DNA of 42,113 bases from Cyclobacteriaceae bacterium (lineage in GTDB: Bacteria > Bacteroidota > Bacteroidia > Cytophagales > Cyclobacteriaceae). The notes beneath the pieces are model-generated. The model saw only the letters and a program-made list of their open reading frames with translations. It was not told the origin of the DNA and searched no databases. Location: NCBI GenBank assembly GCA_003565295.1, contig PXCO01000372.1, positions 1 through 42,113 of the forward strand, given 5' to 3'. The stretch's first letter is position 1; each line of letters starts with the position of its first letter. This document shows positions 8,323 to 15,554 of the stretch, one piece after another. Both the position numbers and the translations under genes were made by a program.

Positions 8323-8809
8323 TGCTTTGAATGAAAAGCAAGAGGCATTCCAGAAAGCCATGCTTACCTCAATGAAATTCTGGTGGTTCTTGTTATGGAA
8401 CCTCCCATCCGTATTATTTTGGGGAATAAAAATCACCCAGCTAGATGAGAAAAGCTGTGAAGTAACATTACCCTATTCCTATAGAACCAAAAACCCCTTC
8501 AGGTCCATCTATTTTGCCGCTATTACAGGGGCCGCCGAGCTCGCGAGTGGAGCACTTTGCCTACTGCATCTACAAGGAAGTCAACGGTTCAGTACGCTGG
8601 TCACCGGGGTGGAAGGTACTTTTTTAAAAAAAGCCACCCATAAAATCACCTTTTCATGTAAAGAAGGGGACAAAATTAAAGCGGCCAAGGCATCTCTTGC
8701 CAAAACCGGGGACTTTACTAGCTTAAGCCTAAAGGTAGAAGGAAAAAACCCTGAGGGCGAGCTGGTTGCCCGGTTTTCAATTTTATGGTCTTTTAAATTA
8801 AAGGAATAG
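8303..8809 (+). CDS. DUF4442 hotdog-fold thioesterase-like protein
   Basis: The 168-aa protein matches the DUF4442 type of hotdog proteins, which are related to acyl-CoA thioesterases. Visible features are the amphipathic N-terminal helix, [24 protein letters not shown] (the central hotdog helix region), [12 protein letters not shown] and the closing strands [14 protein letters not shown]. No substrate can be assigned. The ATG at 8303 lies inside the kinase gene, which gives a 20-bp overlap and suggests translational coupling; a later Met at residue 20 would trim the N-terminal helix. It ends 12 bp from the convergent thioredoxin gene. Confidence 0.82.
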   Translation: MNAKQTDALNEKQEAFQKAMLTSMKFWWFLLWNLPSVLFWGIKITQLDEKSCEVTLPYSYRTKNPFRSIYFAAITGAAELASGALCLLHLQGSQRFSTLVTGVEGTFLKKATHKITFSCKEGDKIKAAKASLAKTGDFTSLSLKVEGKNPEGELVARFSILWSFKLKE

Positions 8810-8821
8810 CTTTAAATGAAC

Positions 8822-9142
8822 TTAATGCACCGAAGCTTCCAAGTGGGGTTTTAACTCATTTAAAAGTTGTGAGGCAGACAACACCCCCGACTTCCTCCAA
8901 ACCTGTTTGCCCTTATAGAAGAGAATTAAGGTGGGTACACCCCTCACTTGGTAAGTCTGAGCGGCAAGTTGGTTTTTGTCCACATCTACTTTTATGACTT
9001 TCATCTTTCCATCCAGCCTTTTGGATACTTCTTGAAGGGTAGGCTGCAAAACTTGGCAAGGCCCACACCAGGTGGCATAAAAATCCACCAACACAGGTTT
9101 ATCCCCTTGAATCAACTCCCTAAATGATTTATTTTTTACCAT
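8822..9142 (-). CDS. trxA: Thioredoxin
   Basis: This 106-aa thioredoxin-fold protein has the classical active site ATWCGPCQ (Cys26, Cys29), the buried Asp20 in VLVDFYA and the cis-Pro in VRGVPTLILF. There is no signal peptide, so it is a cytoplasmic dithiol reductant served by thioredoxin reductase. The length equals that of classical TrxA. It may be one of several paralogues in the genome, so the symbol is by similarity. A TATCTTTG -7 box lies about 17 bp upstream of the start. Confidence 0.92.
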   Translation of the reverse strand: MVKNKSFRELIQGDKPVLVDFYATWCGPCQVLQPTLQEVSKRLDGKMKVIKVDVDKNQLAAQTYQVRGVPTLILFYKGKQVWRKSGVLSASQLLNELKPHLEASVH

Positions 9143-9158
9143 CTTCTTGTTTTTTTCT

Positions 9159-9166
9159 CAAAGATA
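9159..9166 (-). promoter_or_regulatory. Probable -7 box for thioredoxin
   Basis: On the minus strand the sequence reads TATCTTTG, an exact TAnnTTTG match. It predicts transcription starting about 10 bases before the ATG at 9142. No clear -33 element is present at 19-21 bp. Confidence 0.45.
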
Positions 9167-9204
9167 CGATTCCTGAATGATCAGATGATGTAATAAAGGT
9201 CACA

Positions 9205-9723
9205 TTATGCCAGCCTTTTGAAGATTTGCATATGGTGTTCGGCATGGCCCACGACGATGCATATAGCCCCCCTTACAGACATGGTGTACCCATCCACTTG
9301 CCCTTGCCGGAGAAGATCTTCTTCCGAAAACCCCTGGATTAATTGACCTAAAGAGTTTCTGTGAGCCTCAAAAGCACAAAGTAGGTTTCTGATCGAAAAT
9401 TTTTGGAATTCTGCCATTTCCACATACCTGTCCTGATGAAAACCCGGTAGCGTCAGGCCTGGCTGCCTGGCAATACACAGGGCCCTGAAATGCATGATTT
9501 TTTCGGTATCCACGATATGTCCTAAGGCCTGCTTGAAAGTCCATCTCCCAGGTGCATAAGGAAGTGAAGCCTTGTCCTCACCCAAGGCTCCAAAGAAGGC
9601 AAGGTAGGTTCTCATTTGCTTTTCAAACAAATCCGGGACATTTTTGTCATATATTTTGGAAATATATCCCTGATAATAGGGGTTATATTCGTCTTTATTA
9701 GGTTTCCAATGATCCTTTTCCAT
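9205..9723 (-). CDS. DinB-family (DinB_2) protein
   Basis: This is a four-helix-bundle protein of the DinB/YfiT metal-binding superfamily, 172 aa from the ATG at 9723. The likely metal ligands are His69 in ALGHIVDTEKIMH and the histidines of GHAEHHMQIF at the C-terminus. The PYAPGRWTFKQALGH motif is typical of the subgroup seen widely in Bacteroidota. Members include thiol-dependent S-transferases, but no substrate can be inferred. The frame extends to a TTG at 9750, which would overlap the divergent peptidase gene; I prefer the ATG, which starts directly at MEKDHWKP. Confidence 0.85.
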   Translation of the reverse strand: MEKDHWKPNKDEYNPYYQGYISKIYDKNVPDLFEKQMRTYLAFFGALGEDKASLPYAPGRWTFKQALGHIVDTEKIMHFRALCIARQPGLTLPGFHQDRYVEMAEFQKFSIRNLLCAFEAHRNSLGQLIQGFSEEDLLRQGQVDGYTMSVRGAICIVVGHAEHHMQIFKRLA

Positions 9724-9734
9724 GGTCGCTGTCA

Positions 9735-11810
9735 ATGAATGTAATACCAATCAACAATATGAACATAAAAGAGAATAATTCAAATCCCCTATTAGTTGCT
9801 TTTGCAACACCTTACGAAACCCCTCCATTCCATGAAATCCAACCCGAACATTTTCTACCAGCAATAAAAGCGGCAATTGAGGAAGCAAAGGAAGAAATTT
9901 CTGCTATCAAACGTCAAAAAAAACCAAATTTTAAGGATACCATAGAGGCTTTAGAGTCCAGTGGTGAAAAGTTATCCATGGTATCCAGTATATTTTTTAA
10001 TTTGAATGCCGCAGAGACCAACGAAACCATACAGGCCCTTGCCAAGGAAATATCCCCACTACTTTCCGCACACAGAAACGATGTGATGTTGGATGAGGGA
10101 TTGTTTGCAAACATTAATGAGGTTTATACCCAGCAAAACGAATTGGACCTGGACGAGGAAGGGCAAACTTTATTGGAAAAAACATATAAGGCTTTTATCA
10201 GAAATGGGGCAAACCTGCCACCCGAAAAAAAGGAAAGGCTTAGGGAAATAGACCAGCAGCTCTCAAACCTGGGACTGGAATATGGAGAACATGTCTTAAA
10301 AGAAACAAATCGGTATGAGCTTGTAGTCGACGACAAAGAGGACCTTAAAGGCCTTCCTGAATCAGTGGTGGAAGCTGCGGCACAGAAAGCCACTGAAAAG
10401 GGAAAAGATGGCAAATGGGTCTTCACACTTGCCTTTCCAAGTTATGTGCCCTTCATGACCTATGCCCAAAATCGTGAGCTTAGAAAGCAACTTTATTTTG
10501 CCTATAATACCAAGGCATGCAAAGGGGATGAACTAGACAATAGGGACCTCATCAAAAAGATACTTTCCTTGAAAGATGAAAGGGCCCGATTACTGGGATA
10601 CCATCGTTATGCGGATTTTGTGCTCGAAGAAAGAATGGCCGGCTCAGGGGAGGAAGTAATGGCTTTCCTTCATGATCTTCTTGAAAAATCCAAACCAAAA
10701 GCCCAGGAAGAAATCCGGGAATTGGCCGAATTTGCAAAGGAATTGGATGGGATCGGAACCCTGGAAAAGTGGGATTTCAGCTACTATTCAGAGAAATTGA
10801 AAATGAAAAAGTATGAGGTGGATGATGAGCTATTAAAACCTTATTTTGAGCTGGAAAACACCGTAAACGGGGTGTTTAAAACAGCTGAAAAGCTATTTGG
10901 TATCCATTTCAAACCCAATAAAGAGATCCCAGTATATCACAAGGAAGTGACGGCCTACGAGGTACTGGACAAGCAAGGAGAGCATTTAGCGGTATTTTAT
11001 GCGGACTTTTTCCCTAGAGAAGGGAAAAGAAGTGGGGCATGGATGACCTCTTACAGGGGGCATAGCCGCAAAAATGGCCATTCCAAAAGTCCCTTGATTT
11101 CTATCGTCTGCAATTTTACCCGCCCCACAAAAACCAAACCTTCCTTACTGACCTTCAATGAGGTCACTACCTTGTTTCATGAATTTGGACATGCACTACA
11201 CGGCATGCTGGCAGAGGGAAGGTATGAATCCTTATCTGGAACTAATGTATATTGGGATTTTGTGGAGCTACCTTCCCAGATCATGGAGAACTGGTGTTTT
11301 GAAAAGGAATGTCTGGACCTGTTTGCCAGACATTATGAAACCGGCAAGAAAATACCCGAAGAGCTGATAGAGAAATTAAAAAAAGCGGCTAATTTCCATC
11401 AAGGGTACCAGACGGTGAGGCAGGTAAGTTTTGGGCTTTTGGACATGGCCTACTATACTTCAGACCCTAATGAAATTGAGGATATTTTTGAATTCGAAAA
11501 AGCACAGATGCGCCAAACAGAACTACTCACCCCTGTAGAAGGTACACTTATGAGTACTTCTTTTGGACATATCTTTCAAGGGGGATATGCGGCTGGGTAT
11601 TACAGCTATAAATGGGCTGAGGTATTGGATGCAGATGCATTTGAGCTTTTCCTTGAGAAGGGAATTTTCGATCCCAATACTGCTGAATCCTTCCGAAGAA
11701 ACATACTATCGGCAGGAGGGATAACTCATCCTGCCAAACTTTACAGGAGGTTTAGAGGCAGGGACCCCAAACCGGAAGCACTATTACGACGGGCAGGTTT
11801 GGGCAAATAA
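9735..11810 (+). CDS. M3-family zinc metallopeptidase (oligopeptidase A / Dcp type)
   Basis: The 691-aa product is a thimet-oligopeptidase-like M3 peptidase, probably cytoplasmic, that degrades short peptides. The zinc-binding HEFGH (from His482) lies in TLFHEFGHALHGML, and the third ligand Glu follows in the downstream WDFVELPSQ segment. The C-terminal FGHIFQGGYAAGYYSYKWAEVLDADAF block is diagnostic of the OpdA/Dcp branch. Two starts are possible: ATG 9735 or ATG 9759 (MNIKENNSNPL). The second would leave a clean 35-bp gap to the divergent DinB gene. The length is normal for the family. Whether it acts as a dipeptidyl carboxypeptidase or an endo-oligopeptidase cannot be told here. Confidence 0.94.
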   Translation: MNVIPINNMNIKENNSNPLLVAFATPYETPPFHEIQPEHFLPAIKAAIEEAKEEISAIKRQKKPNFKDTIEALESSGEKLSMVSSIFFNLNAAETNETIQALAKEISPLLSAHRNDVMLDEGLFANINEVYTQQNELDLDEEGQTLLEKTYKAFIRNGANLPPEKKERLREIDQQLSNLGLEYGEHVLKETNRYELVVDDKEDLKGLPESVVEAAAQKATEKGKDGKWVFTLAFPSYVPFMTYAQNRELRKQLYFAYNTKACKGDELDNRDLIKKILSLKDERARLLGYHRYADFVLEERMAGSGEEVMAFLHDLLEKSKPKAQEEIRELAEFAKELDGIGTLEKWDFSYYSEKLKMKKYEVDDELLKPYFELENTVNGVFKTAEKLFGIHFKPNKEIPVYHKEVTAYEVLDKQGEHLAVFYADFFPREGKRSGAWMTSYRGHSRKNGHSKSPLISIVCNFTRPTKTKPSLLTFNEVTTLFHEFGHALHGMLAEGRYESLSGTNVYWDFVELPSQIMENWCFEKECLDLFARHYETGKKIPEELIEKLKKAANFHQGYQTVRQVSFGLLDMAYYTSDPNEIEDIFEFEKAQMRQTELLTPVEGTLMSTSFGHIFQGGYAAGYYSYKWAEVLDADAFELFLEKGIFDPNTAESFRRNILSAGGITHPAKLYRRFRGRDPKPEALLRRAGLGK

Positions 11811-11815
11811 TATTT

Positions 11816-11849
11816 AAAAAAAGGGGCAGTAAACCACGCCCCTTTTAAA
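11816..11849. terminator. Terminator, strong on the minus strand
   Basis: AAAAGGGGC (11819-11827) pairs with GCCCCTTTT (11838-11846) around a 10-base loop. Read leftward, the hairpin is followed by seven T, so it can end the small leftward unit at 12006 as well as the rightward peptidase gene. Confidence 0.75.
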
Positions 11850-11925
11850 AGTCTATTTTCAAAAGTGGTAAGACTATCGGATCAAAACATTAGGAAAACA
11901 AATCCAATCTCTTCATTATATTGGC

Positions 11926-12006
11926 TCATATAATGAGAAAACCGATGATCACTAACCAGATTAATGCAGAAATTGCAATCAAGATGGTAAACTGTTTATC
12001 TTTCAT
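11926..12006 (-). CDS. Possible 26-aa single-pass membrane peptide
   Basis: An ATG at 12006 opens a 26-codon frame: MKDKQFTILIAISALIWLVI followed by IGFLII. It has a short charged N-terminus and a full-length hydrophobic helix, a typical layout for bacterial membrane microproteins. It lies in a 474-bp gap and is placed between a plausible leftward promoter (12215-12246) and a terminator with a minus-strand T run (11816-11849). The long leader of about 200 bases also leaves room for a regulatory RNA. No family is recognised; coding status is uncertain. Confidence 0.4.
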   Translation of the reverse strand: MKDKQFTILIAISALIWLVIIGFLII

Positions 12007-12214
12007 GGCCCCATAATTTTAGTACAACATTAATGCAATAAATATACAAAGAATATCTCTTTAAAACAATTTAAACCTCAATTAGTTACCCCTCATATCT
12101 ACCAGATTAAAATATAATTCTTTGGCATTTAATGACCCAGAATACTGAGATGTCCCTACCTATTCCGAAGTTGTTAAACCTCGTCCTTATTAAGACTTTC
12201 TATTTATATGCGAA

Positions 12215-12246
12215 CAAAGATAAGCTAGTTAAATTTAAAAAACAAT
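12215..12246 (-). promoter_or_regulatory. Probable Bacteroidota promoter reading leftward
   Basis: On the minus strand, ATTG (12246-12243), a 20-bp spacer and TATCTTTG (12222-12215) match TTTG-N20-TAnnTTTG with one mismatch. It points into the gap that holds the 26-aa frame, not into the CDF gene, whose stop lies upstream at 12285. Confidence 0.5.
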
Positions 12247-12284
12247 TTTATATATTTAAAATTCATTATAATGTGTTTAAAAAA

Positions 12285-13289
12285 TTACCCCTTCAAGGAT
12301 GAGGTAAGCTCATGGTAATGTTTTTGGTTTTTAGACATGTTGGAAGCATCCCAAACAATTTTTTTTGATTTAGGATATTTTCGTACCTGGCAATCCTTAA
12401 TTTGACAATAATGACAACAAGAATCCGGGATGCAGGGGTCTGCATGTACAAATACCTCTACGTAACCGGGCAGGTTTTCCTCCAATACTTCCTCCACATT
12501 ATGCACCTCATCGTGCACCTGTACCAGGTCAAAGTAGTAGGGTAAAGTCAAATGCAAGTCGATATGACTGTCCCCGCCATATTGTTGTACCCTCATATTG
12601 TGGATATCAATCCAGTTGTCCTTTCTGCTTTTGTTGAGCACTCTAACGGTGGTGGAAATCGCTTCCGGATTGGTTTCGTCCATTAGCCCCGCCACAGAAC
12701 GCCTTACCAAACCGTAACCATTAAAGATGATATAAACAGAAAAAAGCATAGAAAACACACTATCCAAAAAATATAAATTGGTCAAATAAATGATCAGTAT
12801 TCCAAAAATGAGAACAAAACTGCTCACAGCATCAGTAGTGATATGTTTACCATCGGCCTCTAAGGTAAGGCTGTTTAGCTCCTTGCCCTTTCTTTGCAAC
12901 AGGTAGCCCAATCCTCCGTTTACCAGGCCGGAAAACCCTATCAACGCCATGCCAAAGGGCAGCATAGACAATGGCTGGGGAAAAATCAAACTGTAAATAG
13001 ATTGATAAATTATAAAAATCCCTGCAATGATAATGAGAATGCCCTCAATTCCCGCACTAAAAAACTCAATCTTTCCGTGGCCATAGGGGTGATTGGCATC
13101 TTTTGGCTGGCTGCTCAGATAAATACTATATAAGGCAAAACAGGAAGCTACCACATTGACTATACTCTCCATGGCGTCCGTCAGAATGGTATTGGATCGA
13201 GTCACGTAGTAAGAGTAAAATTTGATCACAAGCAAAACCACGCTTACTACAATGGACAAGATGATCAGCCGCCTTTTTTCTTGGTTCAC
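12285..13289 (-). CDS. Cation diffusion facilitator (CDF) family metal exporter
   Basis: This inner-membrane metal(2+)/proton antiporter has six hydrophobic segments followed by a cytoplasmic ferredoxin-like domain. The 334-aa length fits the family. Family motifs include LTDAMESIVN in the second segment and the PYGHGKIEFFSAGIEG loop. The soluble domain carries HNMRVQQYGGDSHIDLHL and HDEVHNVEEVLEE. The C-terminal tail adds a Cys cluster (Cys286, 291, 292, 295 and 300), a probable extra metal site. Zn, Fe, Mn or Co export cannot be distinguished. The start is a GTG at 13289, supported by a promoter just upstream; no in-frame ATG precedes the first helix. Confidence 0.92.
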   Translation of the reverse strand: MNQEKRRLIILSIVVSVVLLVIKFYSYYVTRSNTILTDAMESIVNVVASCFALYSIYLSSQPKDANHPYGHGKIEFFSAGIEGILIIIAGIFIIYQSIYSLIFPQPLSMLPFGMALIGFSGLVNGGLGYLLQRKGKELNSLTLEADGKHITTDAVSSFVLIFGILIIYLTNLYFLDSVFSMLFSVYIIFNGYGLVRRSVAGLMDETNPEAISTTVRVLNKSRKDNWIDIHNMRVQQYGGDSHIDLHLTLPYYFDLVQVHDEVHNVEEVLEENLPGYVEVFVHADPCIPDSCCHYCQIKDCQVRKYPKSKKIVWDASNMSKNQKHYHELTSSLKG

Positions 13290-13314
13290 AAAAATGAATT
13301 TAAGTTTATAGCTT

Positions 13315-13346
13315 CAAAAATAACAAATTTAAACCCATTTAAGAAA
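13315..13346 (-). promoter_or_regulatory. Probable promoter of the CDF gene
   Basis: On the minus strand, TTTC (13346-13343), a 20-bp spacer and TATTTTTG (13322-13315) match the Bacteroidota consensus with one mismatch in -33. It predicts a leader of about 20 bases before the GTG start at 13289. Confidence 0.5.
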
Positions 13347-13484
13347 TTGAATTCTGACGATCCAGAAAGGAGAACTAGGCATTGGAAACCCATAAAATCC
13401 TTTACGCCAGACTTGGTACTGTAATTGTACTGACCATACGATTTAATTCCTTACATTTAGTAGACCATTATAACATAAACTTTT

Positions 13485-14546
13485 ATGAATAAAATCATAT
13501 TGCCCGGATACCTAAAGACCCTAGCCATTCTTTTATTGATCATCGTCATCATCTTCGTTTTGATTATAGGCCGAAGCTTGTTGATTCCCCTTATGCTTGG
13601 AGGTTACATTGCCATGTTGATGATCCCCTTATGCGATTGGATGGAGAGGAAGAGAGCCCCAAGATTGCTCAGTGCATTTCTGTCTTTGTTATTGTCGATT
13701 ATCATCATTGGTGGAATTATCACATTAGTGGTGGTTCAGGTAAGCAATTTTTCCAAAGACCTTGAGGATGTTTCGGAAAGGATGGAAAACTACCTAAAAG
13801 ACGTTGACAAATTTGCGACCGAAAATTTCGATACCGATTTGGGAATCAGCCAAGGCATCAGTAAAAACCAGCTCTTTGAGTTGATAGAATCCAATAGTGA
13901 ATCGGTTTCTGATTTTGTACTCAACACTTTAGGTTCTCTTACAGGAGTCATACTTGTACCTGTTTTTATCTTTTTCATGTTGATATACAGGGATCATCTT
14001 GGAGCCTTTGTGGCCAGATTTTTCAAAGAACATAAAGAAGAGAACATCAAAGTGGAGATACGGGAATTGAGAAAGGTGGTACAAAATTATATCATCGGCG
14101 TTTTTAAGGTAATGGGGATTTTGGCGGTGCTAAACACTGTGGCTCTTTTGATTATAGGGGTAAAACACGCTCTATTTTTTGGGTTGTTGGCAGCATTGTT
14201 TAATATCATCCCCTATTTGGGGCCTTTCTTGGGTGCCATTTTCCCCTTTATCTTTGCATTTCTCACCATGGACGGACTTATATATCCAATTGCCGTGGTG
14301 ATCTCCTTCACTATAATTCAGCTTTTCGAAAGTAATTTCCTCACCCCTAAAATAGTGGGAAGCAACGTTAACCTCAATGCATTGATTACTTTTGTAGCTT
14401 TGTTGGTGGGAGGAGTAATTTGGGGAGTGGCGGGTATGATTCTTATCATTCCTACCCTTGCCATCCTAAAGCGGATCTTTGACTTATCCGAAAGCACCAA
14501 ACCCTTCTCTTTTTTGTTAGGAGAGGATAAGGATTTGAAAAAATAA
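13485..14546 (+). CDS. AI-2E family (PerM-like) membrane transporter
   Basis: The 353-aa protein has two N-terminal membrane segments, a soluble region (about 90-150) and a hydrophobic C-terminal half with the family motif NIIPYLGPFLGAIF near residue 245 and FLTPKIVGSNVNLNAL near 285. The family name comes from TqsA, proposed to export autoinducer-2; most members have other or unknown substrates, so a quorum-sensing role should not be assumed. The TPR lipoprotein gene starts 7 bp after its stop, so the two are probably co-transcribed. Confidence 0.9.
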   Translation: MNKIILPGYLKTLAILLLIIVIIFVLIIGRSLLIPLMLGGYIAMLMIPLCDWMERKRAPRLLSAFLSLLLSIIIIGGIITLVVVQVSNFSKDLEDVSERMENYLKDVDKFATENFDTDLGISQGISKNQLFELIESNSESVSDFVLNTLGSLTGVILVPVFIFFMLIYRDHLGAFVARFFKEHKEENIKVEIRELRKVVQNYIIGVFKVMGILAVLNTVALLIIGVKHALFFGLLAALFNIIPYLGPFLGAIFPFIFAFLTMDGLIYPIAVVISFTIIQLFESNFLTPKIVGSNVNLNALITFVALLVGGVIWGVAGMILIIPTLAILKRIFDLSESTKPFSFLLGEDKDLKK

Positions 14547-14553
14547 TTAGTCC

Positions 14554-15462
14554 ATGAAGAGATTTTGGGTAACCGCATTCCTAAGTATATGCCTACTGTC
14601 CTGCGACAGTGCCGAAGACCGAAAAGGGAGGTTTCTGTTAAAAGGAAATACCAAGCTTGCAGAGGGTGATTTAAAAGGAGCCATAAAATTTTATGAAGAA
14701 GCCATAGGTGTGGACAAGGAATTTGAAGACGCGTGGCTAAACAAGGGGGTGGCCCATCAAAAACTCCGCAATTTCGATCAAGCTATCCGGGATTTCACAC
14801 AGGCTTTGCGCATCAGACCGGATTTTCCGGAGGCTTTCTATCAGAGATCCCTGGCACACTTAGACTTTGGAGAGAATTACAAAGCCATAAGTGATGCAGA
14901 AAGCCTCATACGACTTGAGCCAGATCATCCAAAAGGGCATTTTCTTCTTGGCCTTGCGCAAACGGAACTGAAAACCTATGACCAGGCGCTGCAAGCTTTT
15001 AACACCGCAGTAAGCATGGATGGAGAAAATCCTGAGCCGCTGGCCAACCGCGCGACGGTGAAGTATTATATGGGCAACTTTGAGGAGGCATTGGGGGATT
15101 TGGACAAAGCCGAACGACTAGATCCTTCTGAATCCAACATATATAACCTAAGAAGCCTGATATTTTTTGAAAAGGGGAATTTTGAATCAGCCATAGAAGA
15201 GGTGGATAAAGCGATTTCCCTTCAACCCCAACAGGCCTATTACCATAACAACAGAGGATTGTATAAGCTGTTTTTGGGCCATCTAGAAGAGGGAATTGAA
15301 GACATCAACTACAGCCTCAAGCAAAACAGCAGGAATTTATTCGCCCTAAGGAATAAAGGCATTTATCACTCCCTCAAAGGAGAAGAAGAGACTGCAAGGA
15401 AATACCTTCAGGAGGTAGCGGATAAGGACCCGGAGATACCCTTGGTAAAAGACTTCCTTTAA
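14554..15462 (+). CDS. Tetratricopeptide-repeat lipoprotein
   Basis: The 302-aa protein begins with a lipoprotein signal (MKRFWVTAFLSICLLSC, acyl-Cys17) and then consists of tandem TPR units of 34 residues, for example GDLKGAIKFYEEAI, RNFDQAIRDFTQAL, KTYDQALQAFNTAV and GNFESAIEEVDKAI. About seven repeats cover residues 30-300. It should be anchored to a membrane on the periplasmic side and act as a protein-interaction scaffold; the partner is unknown. It is 7 bp downstream of the AI-2E-family gene. Confidence 0.9.
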   Translation: MKRFWVTAFLSICLLSCDSAEDRKGRFLLKGNTKLAEGDLKGAIKFYEEAIGVDKEFEDAWLNKGVAHQKLRNFDQAIRDFTQALRIRPDFPEAFYQRSLAHLDFGENYKAISDAESLIRLEPDHPKGHFLLGLAQTELKTYDQALQAFNTAVSMDGENPEPLANRATVKYYMGNFEEALGDLDKAERLDPSESNIYNLRSLIFFEKGNFESAIEEVDKAISLQPQQAYYHNNRGLYKLFLGHLEEGIEDINYSLKQNSRNLFALRNKGIYHSLKGEEETARKYLQEVADKDPEIPLVKDFL

Positions 15463-15483
15463 GCGTGATCATTTTCTATCTAA

Positions 15484-15516
15484 GAAAAAACCTCCGGAGC
15501 AATACCCCGGAGGTTT
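15484..15516 (-). terminator. Terminator of the efflux operon
   Basis: AAACCTCCGG and CCGGAGGTTT form a 10-bp stem around a short loop between the convergent TPR and RND genes. On the minus strand the hairpin is followed by a run of T, so it mainly ends the leftward RND operon. Confidence 0.8.
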
Positions 15517-15554
15517 GAACACTTAAAAAACCACCAACCTTTAATTAAATCTGG

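Noticed and set aside
11158-11367. 69-codon frame inside the M3 peptidase gene
   Set aside because: It is an out-of-frame reading through the conserved zinc-site region of the real gene.
13485-14546. Quorum-sensing exporter
   Set aside because: The AI-2E family name comes from one member; nothing here (no luxS or lsr-type genes) links this protein to autoinducer-2.
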